Positions 1 to 8,336 of a stretch of 25,983 bases of DNA are shown here, piece by piece. Below the pieces are notes generated by a model that did not search any database, was not told the origin of the DNA, and saw nothing but the letters and a program-made list of their open reading frames with translations. Position 1 is the first letter of the stretch. Every line of letters starts with the position of its first letter. The stretch covers positions 1-25,983 of the forward strand of contig DFKQ01000021.1 of assembly GCA_002373875.1 (NCBI GenBank), written 5' to 3'. The translations under genes and the position numbers were made by a program. Source of the stretch: Lachnospiraceae bacterium UBA3641. Lineage in GTDB: Bacteria; Bacillota; Clostridia; Lachnospirales; Lachnospiraceae.

Positions 1-2012
1 AACTCATCCCAGATAAAGTCATATATCTTGCCCACGGCAACACCAAGCTCGTATTTTTCCATGTTATCCGTAACATCACGTACCAGAGTATTTAATTTGC
101 TCATTATCCATTTATCAACAGGTTCAAGATCGGCATCCGCAGGCTTATTAAGTGTCTTGCCCTCCATGTTCATCATAATGAACCTTGAGGCATTCCATAC
201 CTTGTTGGCAAAGTTCCTGCAGGCTTCAACCTTCTCATAATAGAAGCGCATGTCATTACCGGGCGCGTTGCCGGTCATGAGCATAAGGCGGAGGGCATCC
301 GCGCCGTACTTGTCTATTATCTCAAGTGGATCGATACCGTTCCCGAGCGATTTCGACATCTTGCGTCCCTGAGAGTCACGTACAAGCCCGTGTATAAGGA
401 CCGTATGGAAGGGCGAATGGCCGGTGTGCTCAATGCCCGAGAATACCATGCGGACAACCCAGAAGAAGATGATATCGTATCCCGTTACAAGAACATCGGT
501 CGGATAGAAATAGTCAAGCTCCTCGGTTTTTTCGGGCCAGCCAAGCGTAGAGAAGGGCCACAGGGCCGATGAGAACCATGTATCGAGAACATCCTCATCC
601 TGCTTCAGGTGATTCTTGCCGCACTTGGGACAAACCGTAGGTGCTTCCTTGGCTACTATGGTCTCGCCGCAGTCCTGACAGTACCAGGCCGGGATCCTGT
701 GTCCCCACCATAACTGTCTTGAGATACACCAGTCGCGTATCCCCTCAAGCCAGTGAAGATAAGTCTTATCGAAACGGTCAGGCACGAACTGAAGCTTACC
801 GTACTCACAATCCCTGCCTTCCCTTGTTGCCTTAAGGACCTCAATGGCAGGCTCAGCCAGCTTCTCCATGGCTACAAACCACTGGGCCTTGGCCATGGGC
901 TCTATTGTGCAGCCGCACCTGTCATGTGTTCCGACATTATGGGAATGATCTTCAACCTTAACAAGCAGGCCCAGAGTTTCAAGATCGGCAACAACCTGCT
1001 TCCTTGCTTCGTAGCGATCCATACCCTCATATTTACCGCCGAGCGAATTGATGGTGGCATCGTCATTCATTATGTTGATGACTTCAAGGTCATGACGCTT
1101 GCCCACTTCAAAGTCATTCGGGTCATGGGCCGGAGTTATCTTAACTACACCCGTTCCGAATTCCTTATCAACGTAGGAATCAGCTATTACGGGGATCTCA
1201 TTATTCTGAAGAGGCAGTACCACCGTCTTGCCTGAAATTGCCGTATATCTCTCATCATCGGGATTGACCGCAAGAGCGGTATCACCCAGCATTGTCTCAG
1301 GACGGGTGGTTGCAACCACAACGTAGTTCTTCTCATCCGGTGAGTCACACTTCCTGCCCTCAAGCATAGCCTCAGCTTCCTTCGTTCCCGCGATCGGGTA
1401 ACGGATATGCCAGAAGTGGCCTGCCTGCTCCTCATGCTCAACTTCTGCATCGGAGATGGTCGTCTGACATACGGGGCACCAGTTTACGATCCTGTTGCCC
1501 TTATATATGAGACCTTTATTGTACAGATTGACAAACACTTCGGTAACGGCCTTATTGCAGCCCTCATCCATTGTGAAGCGTTCGCGTTCCCAGTCACAGG
1601 ATGAACCCAGCTTCTTAAGCTGGCTTACGATACGTCCGCCGTACTCCTCCTTCCATTCCCATGCCCGCTTAAGGAAGCCCTCACGTCCCAGATCCTCCTT
1701 GTCTATACCCTCTTCCTTGAGCTTCTCGATTATCTTAACCTCGGTCGCGATCGAAGCATGATCGCATCCGGGCTGCCAGAGGGCATTGTAGCCCTGCATC
1801 CTCTTAAAACGGATAAGGATATCCTGCATGGTATTGTCAAAGGCATGCCCCATATGGAGCTGGCCGGTGATATTCGGAGGTGGAATAACGATGGTGAAGG
1901 GTTTCTTACTCCTGTCTACCGTCGCATGGAAATAGTTCTTATCAATCCATTTCTTATATATCCTGTCCTCCATCCCCTTGGGGTCGTAGGTCTTGTTAAG
2001 TTCCTTGGCCAT
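1..2012 (-). CDS. valS: Valyl-tRNA synthetase, 3'-truncated by window edge
   Basis: Class I aminoacyl-tRNA synthetase that charges tRNA-Val with valine in the cytoplasm. About 670 residues are visible, against roughly 880 for the family; the anticodon-binding tail lies outside the window. Visible landmarks are the N-terminal MAKELNKTYDPKG, the HIGH motif as HMGH in PNITGQLHMGHAFDNTM, a Cys4 zinc-knuckle-like stretch (YCQDCGE ... CPKCGKN), and the KMSKS loop as GRKMSKSLGNG near 340-365. The ATG at 2012 is preceded by GGAGGAGA at good spacing. The frame is open to base 1. It lies 32 bp behind the cation transporter gene and is probably cotranscribed with it. No T-box fits in the gap, which is notable for a Firmicute valS. 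Identification is secure. Confidence 0.97.
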   Translation of the reverse strand, partial: MAKELNKTYDPKGMEDRIYKKWIDKNYFHATVDRSKKPFTIVIPPPNITGQLHMGHAFDNTMQDILIRFKRMQGYNALWQPGCDHASIATEVKIIEKLKEEGIDKEDLGREGFLKRAWEWKEEYGGRIVSQLKKLGSSCDWERERFTMDEGCNKAVTEVFVNLYNKGLIYKGNRIVNWCPVCQTTISDAEVEHEEQAGHFWHIRYPIAGTKEAEAMLEGRKCDSPDEKNYVVVATTRPETMLGDTALAVNPDDERYTAISGKTVVLPLQNNEIPVIADSYVDKEFGTGVVKITPAHDPNDFEVGKRHDLEVINIMNDDATINSLGGKYEGMDRYEARKQVVADLETLGLLVKVEDHSHNVGTHDRCGCTIEPMAKAQWFVAMEKLAEPAIEVLKATREGRDCEYGKLQFVPDRFDKTYLHWLEGIRDWCISRQLWWGHRIPAWYCQDCGETIVAKEAPTVCPKCGKNHLKQDEDVLDTWFSSALWPFSTLGWPEKTEELDYFYPTDVLVTGYDIIFFWVVRMVFSGIEHTGHSPFHTVLIHGLVRDSQGRKMSKSLGNGIDPLEIIDKYGADALRLMLMTGNAPGNDMRFYYEKVEACRNFANKVWNASRFIMMNMEGKTLNKPADADLEPVDKWIMSKLNTLVRDVTDNMEKYELGVAVGKIYDFIWDE

Positions 2013-2044
2013 TATAATGTCTCCTCCGTATATGTCTTATTTTT

Positions 2045-3211
2045 TCAAGTATAGGGTTTCTCCACATTGATGACCGCATACATGTCACCCGGAAGCTGTC
2101 TCACCCTTTGTTGTATCATATCAACAACCTCTTCATCCGTATATCTGAACTCATGCGGGATGACCAGATCGAAGATAAGATTGGTATGGGTCGTACCCTG
2201 AACCATCCTGAAATCATTGATCCGAAGCGATGGATCAACACCAGCAACTATGACCCCGACAAAATCACGCATCCTCATGCTTATCGAATTATCTATCACC
2301 ATGGGGTCCATGTGGATAACACATTCACAGTTAAGGGCTTCCTTAAGCTTACGTTCAATATTGTCCACAAGATCATGCATTTCCACCAGAGAGCCGTTTG
2401 CCGGAACCTCAACATGCAGTGATATCATGCTCCGTCCGGGACCGTAATTGTGGATCACAAGATCATGCATACCCAGTATACCGTTCTGGGAGAGTACGAA
2501 CTTCTCTATTATGTTGACATATTCCGGATCGGGCTTAACTCCCAGCAGGGGATCAATCGTTGTCTTGACGCTTGATATGCCCGAATAGATGATAAAGACG
2601 GAAACTATAAGTCCGCACCATCCGTCCACCACAACTCCGGTGAACTCAAAGATCACTATGGAAATAAGGACCGCCGTGGTGGCAATGGCATCTGTGAAGC
2701 TGTCTATGGCTGCCGCCTGAAGGGAAACGGATGATATCCTGTTCCCTATCTTCCTGTTATACAGATACATGTATATCTTAACGCCGATGGATATCTCCAT
2801 CACCGTAAATACCGTCCTTGAGGTGATGATATCCCTTGGATCTATTATCCTCGAAACTGAGGTCTTACCGAGCTCCACTCCCAAAACTATTATGATAATG
2901 GAAATGATCAGACCGGCCACATATTCGATCCTGCCATGTCCGAAGGGATGCTCGGTATCCGGCTTCCGTCCGGCCATCTTAAATCCGACAACATTTACAA
3001 CCGAAGAACCGGCGTCCGTCAGATTGTTGATGGCATCCGTGATAACAGCTATTGATCCCGAAAGCATTCCGGCAAAGACCTTAATGCAGCACAGGAGGAT
3101 ATTAAGCATTATCCCCACGGTACCGCACACCACGCCGTAACCCCGTCTCACACGGTCATCACCGATATTATTGTAATCGTTTACCAGTATTTTTATAAGA
3201 AGGCTTACCAT
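2045..3211 (-). CDS. Cation diffusion facilitator (CDF) family metal transporter
   Basis: A 388-residue inner-membrane divalent cation/proton antiporter of the CDF family. Residues about 25-210 carry the transmembrane domain. The TM2 metal-site segment reads DAINNLTDAGSS (candidate ligands N62 and D66), followed by the cytoplasmic HPFGHGR motif at 88-94. The TM5 segment reads AIDSFTDAIAT (D170, D174). The soluble C-terminal half, about 225-385, contains a ferredoxin-like cytoplasmic domain (GMHDLVIHNYGPG, and a VIHMDP stretch near 298-303) and extends beyond the usual ~300-residue length, as in many clostridial members. The substrate (Zn, Fe, Mn or other) cannot be assigned. The start ATG at 3211 has GGTGAT upstream. 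The gene is preceded by its own promoter and palindrome and is followed 32 bp later by valS. Confidence 0.93.
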   Translation of the reverse strand: MVSLLIKILVNDYNNIGDDRVRRGYGVVCGTVGIMLNILLCCIKVFAGMLSGSIAVITDAINNLTDAGSSVVNVVGFKMAGRKPDTEHPFGHGRIEYVAGLIISIIIIVLGVELGKTSVSRIIDPRDIITSRTVFTVMEISIGVKIYMYLYNRKIGNRISSVSLQAAAIDSFTDAIATTAVLISIVIFEFTGVVVDGWCGLIVSVFIIYSGISSVKTTIDPLLGVKPDPEYVNIIEKFVLSQNGILGMHDLVIHNYGPGRSMISLHVEVPANGSLVEMHDLVDNIERKLKEALNCECVIHMDPMVIDNSISMRMRDFVGVIVAGVDPSLRINDFRMVQGTTHTNLIFDLVIPHEFRYTDEEVVDMIQQRVRQLPGDMYAVINVEKPYT

Positions 3212-3252
3212 CTTATCACCACATCTTTCGATAATAACGATATCAGTATTGC

Positions 3253-3281
3253 AGTAAACGCGATCATTTAATGCGTTTACT
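3253..3281 (-). promoter_or_regulatory. Palindromic operator-like site before the CDF gene
   Basis: A perfect 9-bp inverted repeat, AGTAAACGC and GCGTTTACT, is separated by 11 bp. On the minus strand its first arm overlaps the last bases of the predicted -10 box, so a bound protein would cover the start point. No T-tract follows, so it does not look like a terminator. It is probably a repressor site for the CDF-valS unit; the regulator is unknown. Confidence 0.5.
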
Positions 3282-3307
3282 ATAACTCAAAAGATTCTTA
3301 AGTGCAA
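3279..3307 (-). promoter_or_regulatory. Predicted sigma-A promoter for CDF-valS
   Basis: Minus strand TTGCAC (3307-3302), a 17-bp spacer, then TATAGT (3284-3279). The -10 matches TATAAT at five of six positions, but the -35 is weak (only TTG matches). The position, about 70 nt before the CDF start and after the engB stop, makes sense for a new transcription unit. Confidence 0.45.
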
Positions 3308-3317
3308 TAAATTCGCG

Positions 3318-3911
3318 TTAACCTTCATCAGTCAGCAATCCGTCAATGATCTCATATATTTCCTCTCTTCCCTGCCTGCTAACAGCCGAGAAGGGGATTA
3401 TCAGGGTATCCTTGCCGCAGCCGAGCTTATCTCTTATGACCCTGATGTTCTTATTTACCTGACTTCTGTTTATCTTGTCAAGCTTGGTCGCGATGATCAC
3501 GGGTTCATAGCCGTTCGCCGTGATCCATTCATACATCGAAACATCTCCTGCCGAGGGCTCATGCCTTATATCTATAAGGAGAAATACGGTTCTTAACTGC
3601 CCTGAGGTCTTAAGATATCTCTCTATCATCTTCCCCCACTTCTCCTTGGTCTCCTTACTTACCCTGGCAAATCCGTAACCCGGCAGATCGACAAAATACA
3701 GTTCATTATTTATATTGTAAAAATTGATGGTCTGGGTCTTCCCCGGCTGACCGGATGTCCGCGCTAAGCTCTTGCGGTTCATAAGGGCATTTATAAGTGA
3801 TGATTTACCCACATTGCTCTTGCCCGCAAAGGCTATCTCGGGATATCTGTTATCCGGAAGCTTACTGGTTATACCGCAGACTGTCTCAAGACTTACGTTC
3901 TTTATCTTCAT
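3318..3911 (-). CDS. engB: Ribosome biogenesis GTP-binding protein EngB/YsxC
   Basis: A 197-residue TRAFAC-class GTPase needed for late 50S subunit assembly. With the chosen start, the G1 P-loop GKSNVGKS is at 30-37, the G2-region LARTSGQPGKTQ at 49-60, the G3 DLPGYG at 75-80, the G4 TKLD at 142-145, and the G5-like SAVS follows. The frame extends ten codons further to a TTG at 3941, but there is no ribosome binding site there. The ATG at 3911 gives the usual family length and the familiar opening MKIKNVSLETVCGIT. It follows lon by 40 nt, the common clostridial arrangement, so it is probably cotranscribed with lon. It ends about 35 nt before the next predicted promoter. Confidence 0.95.
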   Translation of the reverse strand: MKIKNVSLETVCGITSKLPDNRYPEIAFAGKSNVGKSSLINALMNRKSLARTSGQPGKTQTINFYNINNELYFVDLPGYGFARVSKETKEKWGKMIERYLKTSGQLRTVFLLIDIRHEPSAGDVSMYEWITANGYEPVIIATKLDKINRSQVNKNIRVIRDKLGCGKDTLIIPFSAVSRQGREEIYEIIDGLLTDEG

Positions 3912-3951
3912 TTTATTCTTACTGACAGCTCGGAATGACAAAGAGTTACGA

Positions 3952-6327
3952 TTACTTTACAAGCGCATTTTCAAGCACTGTTTCCATTTTGTCAACATAT
4001 ACTATATTAAGACCTTCAAGGATCTCCTCATCTATCTCCCCGATATCCTTCCTGTTCCTTAAGGGGACAAGGACCGTCTTTATTCCGGCGTTTTTGGCTG
4101 CAAGTGTCTTCTCCTTAAGACCACCGATGGGAAGGACACGGCCTCTGAGGGTTATCTCACCCGTCATGGCAACATCACTCCTTACCTTAATGCCCGTAAT
4201 TGCCGAATATATGGCCGTCGCCATGGTAATACCCGCCGAGGGTCCGTCCTTTGGTACCGAGCCCTGGGGAATATGTATGTGAAAGTCATGGGTGGCAAAG
4301 TAATCCGCTTCCAGCTTGAGTTTATTGCCCATGGATCTTATATAGCTAACACCCGTCTGGGCCGACTCCTTCATTACGTCTCCCAGCTGGCCGGTGAGCT
4401 TAAGCTCTCCCTTACCGGGCATTACGTTTACTTCGATCTGAAGGGTATCACCCCCCACTGCCGTCCATGCAAGACCTCTTACGATACCTGTAAGCGGCCT
4501 GTCATTTGCGCGGTCGTACTCGAAACGAACCTTCCCAAGATATTCTTCGAGGTTCCTTGCCGATATGCGTACATGTTTCACGTTATCCTGCACGATCTTT
4601 CTTGCGCTTTTTCTGGCAAGCTCCCCTATCTTACGCTCCAGGTTCCTTACCCCGGCTTCTCTTGTATATCCGCGGATTATCTTCTCAAGCGCCTTGTCGC
4701 TTATCGTAAGAGAGCTCTTCTTAAGCCCGTTTCTCTCTATCTGCTTGGGGATCAGGTATTCCTTCGCAATATGGAACTTCTCATTTTCCGTATAAGAAGT
4801 GACCTCGATTATCTCCATACGGTCAAGAAGGGGCCTTGGTATATCCGAAAGGGAATTAGCCGTTGCTATGAAGAAAACCCCGGACAGATCTATGGGAAGT
4901 TCGATGTAGTGATCCCTGAATCTGTTATTCTGTTCACTGTCAAGAACTTCAAGCAGGGCTGATGCGGTATCGCCCCTGTAATCACTGCTCATCTTATCTA
5001 TTTCATCAAGAAGGATAAGGGGATTCTTAACTCCGGCATTCTTAATGCCCATGGCAATGCGTCCGGGCATCGCTCCCACATAGGTCTTACGATGGCCCCT
5101 TATCTCCGCTTCATCACGGACTCCGCCCAGACTTATCCGTACATACTCCCTGTTAAGAGCCCTGGCTACCGACCTTGCAATACTGGTCTTACCTGTTCCG
5201 GGCGGTCCGACAAGACATAGTATACTGCCACCACTGCCCCCGGCTTTTACGTCGGAAGAGCCCGCTCCACCCCCCGCTTTTAAGGCTCTGACTGCCAGGA
5301 ATTCAAGCATCCTTTCCTTAACCTTCACAAGCCCGTAATGGTCCTCATTAAGTATCTTCTCCGCATTGTCAAGATCGTTATTATCCTCGCTCTCCTTATC
5401 CCAGGGCATTTCAAGAAGAGTCTCTATATATCCCCTTATGACCCCGCTCTCGGAGGAATACGCGGCAACCTGCGAAAGGCGGTCTATCTCCTTTTTAAGC
5501 TTATCCTTAACCTCCTGAGGAGCTAAAAGAGCCTCGGTCTTCTCAAGATATTCCTCTTCATCACTTTGCGATCCCTTCTCGTCGAGTTCATCCCTTATGG
5601 CCTTAAGCTGCTCCCGTAGGAAGTACTCCCTCTGGTTTTTGTCCACCCTCTCACGGACCTGCTCCTGCAGGTCCTGGCGGGCCTTCAGTATATTGATCTC
5701 ATTTTCGAGGATGGTAAGGAAGACAACTGCCCTCTCCCTGTCTCCTTCCGCCTCCAATAGCCTCTGGCGGTCCCTTGCAGGCATGGGCAGATGGGCCGCA
5801 TACATATCCATAAGATCGGCAAAGGGGACGGAACTTACCTTACATTTGCTGAGGATCTTCTCTATCTTCGGATTATATTTGAGATATTCCTTCATTGTCT
5901 CCATGAAGGACTGGATAAGGGCAAGCTTCTCAGGAGCTGTCTCCTTCTCATAGCTCTCACTGCTCTCTCCGACATGGGGCCTGACCGTTACGATCCTGAG
6001 TCCCTCGTCCGCCTCTTCGACATCGGTTATGACTGCTCTTTTCACCCCTTCGATAAGTACCCTTACCGTCTTATCGGGCAGCTTGATCACCTGTTTGATG
6101 ACACAGATACATCCCCACAGATACATATCATACCCGGATTCATCCCTGTCCTCTTCATCCCTGTGCATGGAAATAAAGACCTGCTGATCCTTCTGGACCA
6201 TGGCCTTCTCTATCGCCTTGACAGCACTCTTGCCGGTTATATCGAAATGGATCATCATTCCCGGGATCACACACAGACCGCCGGCGACAACCAATGGCAT
6301 CTTTTTTTTATATATACGTGCAGGCAT
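3952..6327 (-). CDS. lon: ATP-dependent protease La (Lon)
   Basis: A 791-residue homohexameric AAA+ serine protease that degrades misfolded and selected regulatory proteins in the cytoplasm. The N-terminal LON substrate-binding domain and helical region span about 1-300. The AAA+ module has Walker A GPPGTGKT at 374-381 and Walker B LLDEID at 439-444. The protease domain has the PKDGPSAG box with catalytic S697 and GLKEKTLAA with K740, the 43-residue dyad spacing seen in E. coli Lon. The start ATG at 6327 has AGGTGT upstream. It lies downstream of clpX across a GC-rich hairpin. An odd Gly/Ser-rich stretch (351-368), containing an imperfect KAGG duplication, sits just before the Walker A strand and looks like a local insertion. 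Confidence 0.97.
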   Translation of the reverse strand: MPARIYKKKMPLVVAGGLCVIPGMMIHFDITGKSAVKAIEKAMVQKDQQVFISMHRDEEDRDESGYDMYLWGCICVIKQVIKLPDKTVRVLIEGVKRAVITDVEEADEGLRIVTVRPHVGESSESYEKETAPEKLALIQSFMETMKEYLKYNPKIEKILSKCKVSSVPFADLMDMYAAHLPMPARDRQRLLEAEGDRERAVVFLTILENEINILKARQDLQEQVRERVDKNQREYFLREQLKAIRDELDEKGSQSDEEEYLEKTEALLAPQEVKDKLKKEIDRLSQVAAYSSESGVIRGYIETLLEMPWDKESEDNNDLDNAEKILNEDHYGLVKVKERMLEFLAVRALKAGGGAGSSDVKAGGSGGSILCLVGPPGTGKTSIARSVARALNREYVRISLGGVRDEAEIRGHRKTYVGAMPGRIAMGIKNAGVKNPLILLDEIDKMSSDYRGDTASALLEVLDSEQNNRFRDHYIELPIDLSGVFFIATANSLSDIPRPLLDRMEIIEVTSYTENEKFHIAKEYLIPKQIERNGLKKSSLTISDKALEKIIRGYTREAGVRNLERKIGELARKSARKIVQDNVKHVRISARNLEEYLGKVRFEYDRANDRPLTGIVRGLAWTAVGGDTLQIEVNVMPGKGELKLTGQLGDVMKESAQTGVSYIRSMGNKLKLEADYFATHDFHIHIPQGSVPKDGPSAGITMATAIYSAITGIKVRSDVAMTGEITLRGRVLPIGGLKEKTLAAKNAGIKTVLVPLRNRKDIGEIDEEILEGLNIVYVDKMETVLENALVK

Positions 6328-6346
6328 TTTACACCTCGTTTATAAA

Positions 6347-6368
6347 TGCCGCCGTTTTGCCGGCGGCA
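6347..6368 (-). terminator. Hairpin between clpX and lon (possible leaky terminator)
   Basis: Perfect 8-bp stem TGCCGCCG/CGGCGGCA with a 6-nt loop, followed on the minus strand by TTTATAAA. It lies 27 nt after the clpX stop and about 20 nt before the lon start, with no room for a lon promoter after it. A partial terminator or an mRNA-processing or stabilising stem that sets lon expression below clpX is plausible. Confidence 0.5.
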
Positions 6369-6395
6369 TCTTTCTGTAAGCCTTATGCTCTATCC

Positions 6396-7676
6396 TCAGT
6401 TTGCTGTCTTTTTCAGCTTGGAGCTCCGCCTCATGATAAGCGGTTCACCGCCATCCCTTACTGCGGCAGCTGTAATGACAACCTTGTGGATCCTTTCATC
6501 AGAGGGTATCTCAAACATGAGCTCCATCATAAGCTTCTCTAGTATGGAACGAAGTCCCCTGGCACCGGTCTTACGTTCATGGGCCTTCTTTGCTATCTCC
6601 CGGATGGCTTCATCCTCGAACTTAAGCTCAACCCCGTCCATCTCGAAGAGACGCTCGTACTGCTTGATTATCGCATTCTTAGGCTCAGTCAATACCCTCA
6701 CAAGGGCATCCTCGTCAAGTCCCTGCAGGGATACTCCGATAGGCACACGCCCCACAAACTCGGGGATGATGCCGTATTTAACAAGATCCTCGGGCTGAAC
6801 CTGACGCAGAAGCTCATTCATATCGGTCTCATTCTTTAACTTGATCTCGGCTCCGAAACCGATCGATTTCTTGTCAAGCCTGTTCTCAACTATCTTATCA
6901 AGTCCTTCGAAGGCTCCGCCGCATATGAAAAGGATATTGGTCGTATCTATCTGGATAAGCTCCTGATGGGGATGCTTCCTCCCTCCCTGAGGCGGTACCG
7001 AAGCCTGGGTTCCCTCAATTATCTTAAGAAGCGCCTGCTGAACGCCCTCACCCGAAACATCACGGGTTATGGACACGTTCTCGGACTTCCTGGTTATCTT
7101 ATCTATCTCATCTATATAGATGATGCCCAGCTCCGCACGCTTGATATCGTAATCAGCCGCCTGAATGAGCTTAAGGAGGATGTTCTCAACATCCTCACCA
7201 ACGTAACCCGCCTCGGTAAGTGCGGTGGCATCCGCAATACAGAAGGGGACGTTTATTATCTTGGCTAAGGTCTGAGCCAGCAATGTCTTACCGGAACCCG
7301 TTGGACCAAGCATTATGATGTTAGACTTCTGAAGTTCAACATCATCCGGTGACTCCTTGGCGGTAACCCTCTTATAATGGTTGTACACAGCCACAGACAA
7401 TACCTTCTTGGCCTCTTCCTGACCGATAACGTTCTCATCAAGGAATTCCTTGATCTCCCTGGGCTTTAAGAGGTTGATGTGAAGGCTGCCTTCGGCCCCC
7501 TCATCCTCATAGAAATCATCCTCGTCACCCAGCTCATCCTTTATTATGTCCATGCATATCTCTATGCATTCATCGCATATATATGCCCCCGCCGGTCCCG
7601 CAATGAGCTTGCGCACATGATTTTCCGGCTTGTTGCAGAAGGAGCACCTTATGCGCTCATCCATCTTTCCTGCCAT
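6396..7676 (-). CDS. clpX: ClpX, ATP-dependent unfoldase subunit of ClpXP
   Basis: A 426-residue AAA+ unfoldase that recognises tagged or regulatory substrates and feeds them to ClpP. The N-terminal zinc-binding domain has C11, C14, C34 and C37 (CSFC ... CDEC). Walker A GPTGSGKT is at 124-131 and Walker B IYIDEID at 186-192. The pore-region GGRKHPHQE is at 231-239, and the IGF loop at 272-274 (SIGFGAE) docks on ClpP. Length is normal. The ATG at 7676 is preceded by GGGGAT. It starts 26 nt after the clpP stop, clearly the same operon. Confidence 0.98.
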   Translation of the reverse strand: MAGKMDERIRCSFCNKPENHVRKLIAGPAGAYICDECIEICMDIIKDELGDEDDFYEDEGAEGSLHINLLKPREIKEFLDENVIGQEEAKKVLSVAVYNHYKRVTAKESPDDVELQKSNIIMLGPTGSGKTLLAQTLAKIINVPFCIADATALTEAGYVGEDVENILLKLIQAADYDIKRAELGIIYIDEIDKITRKSENVSITRDVSGEGVQQALLKIIEGTQASVPPQGGRKHPHQELIQIDTTNILFICGGAFEGLDKIVENRLDKKSIGFGAEIKLKNETDMNELLRQVQPEDLVKYGIIPEFVGRVPIGVSLQGLDEDALVRVLTEPKNAIIKQYERLFEMDGVELKFEDEAIREIAKKAHERKTGARGLRSILEKLMMELMFEIPSDERIHKVVITAAAVRDGGEPLIMRRSSKLKKTAN

Positions 7677-7702
7677 ATTAAATCCCCTGTTTATCCTTAC
7701 AT

Positions 7703-8287
7703 CTATACTCTGGTTGAAATGATCTTATCTATCAGGCCGTATTCCAATGCTTCTTCGGCCGTCATCCAGTTGTCGCGTTCCGTATCCCTGGCGATCTCCT
7801 CAATGGGCCTGCCGGTGTTCTCGGACAGTATCCGGTTTAAGTTCTCCTTGGTACGGAGTATCTGCTTGGCCGCTATCTCTATCTCTGTTGCCTGACCCTT
7901 GGCACCTCCGAGAGGCTGATGGATCATCACCTCGGCATTGGGCAGGGCGAACCTCTTACCCTTCTGCCCTCCCGCAAGGAGAAAGGCCCCCATGCTGGCT
8001 GCCATGCCCATACAGTAGGTGGCAACATCGCATTTAACATAATGCATGGTGTCATAAATGGCATATCCGTCGGTTACCGAACCTCCGGGACTGTTGATGT
8101 AAAAATGTATATCCTTGTCGGGATCCTCGGCTTCAAGGAACATCATCTGGGCAACTATAAGACTGGAAGTCGTATTATTGACCTCTTCACCCAGGAATAC
8201 GATACGTTCCTTCAAAAGCCTTGAAAAAATATCATATGACCGTTCTCCGCGGCTTGTCTGCTCTATGACATAAGGTACTAAGCTCAT
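7703..8287 (-). CDS. clpP: ClpP, proteolytic subunit of ClpXP
   Basis: A 194-residue serine protease that forms the double-heptamer degradation chamber. The catalytic triad is visible: S98 in GMAASMGA, H123 in MIHQPLGG and D172 in ERDNWM. The N-terminal SLVPYVIEQTSRGERSYDI is the classic ClpP opening with the mature Tyr-rich face. The start at 8287 has an ideal AAGGAGG ribosome binding site. Located between tig and clpX with 48- and 26-nt gaps. No deviation from family length or key residues is seen. Confidence 0.98.
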   Translation of the reverse strand: MSLVPYVIEQTSRGERSYDIFSRLLKERIVFLGEEVNNTTSSLIVAQMMFLEAEDPDKDIHFYINSPGGSVTDGYAIYDTMHYVKCDVATYCMGMAASMGAFLLAGGQKGKRFALPNAEVMIHQPLGGAKGQATEIEIAAKQILRTKENLNRILSENTGRPIEEIARDTERDNWMTAEEALEYGLIDKIISTRV

Positions 8288-8336
8288 TTAAACCTCCTTA
8301 TTAACCACTGCCCTATGGGCGACCTGACCGTAATGA

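Noticed and set aside
753..1235. Plus-strand open frame over valS
   Set aside because: It lies antisense to a clearly identified valS frame, has no ribosome binding site and no recognisable protein features. The same holds for other plus-strand frames such as 4273-4962, 8415-9212 and 16845-17549.
2013..2044. T-box leader for valS
   Set aside because: The gap is only 32 bp, far too short for a T-box. None was visible by eye just upstream in the CDF gene.
3912..3941. TTG start at 3941 for engB
   Set aside because: No ribosome binding site is present, and the ten extra residues do not resemble the family N-terminus. The ATG at 3911 gives normal length.
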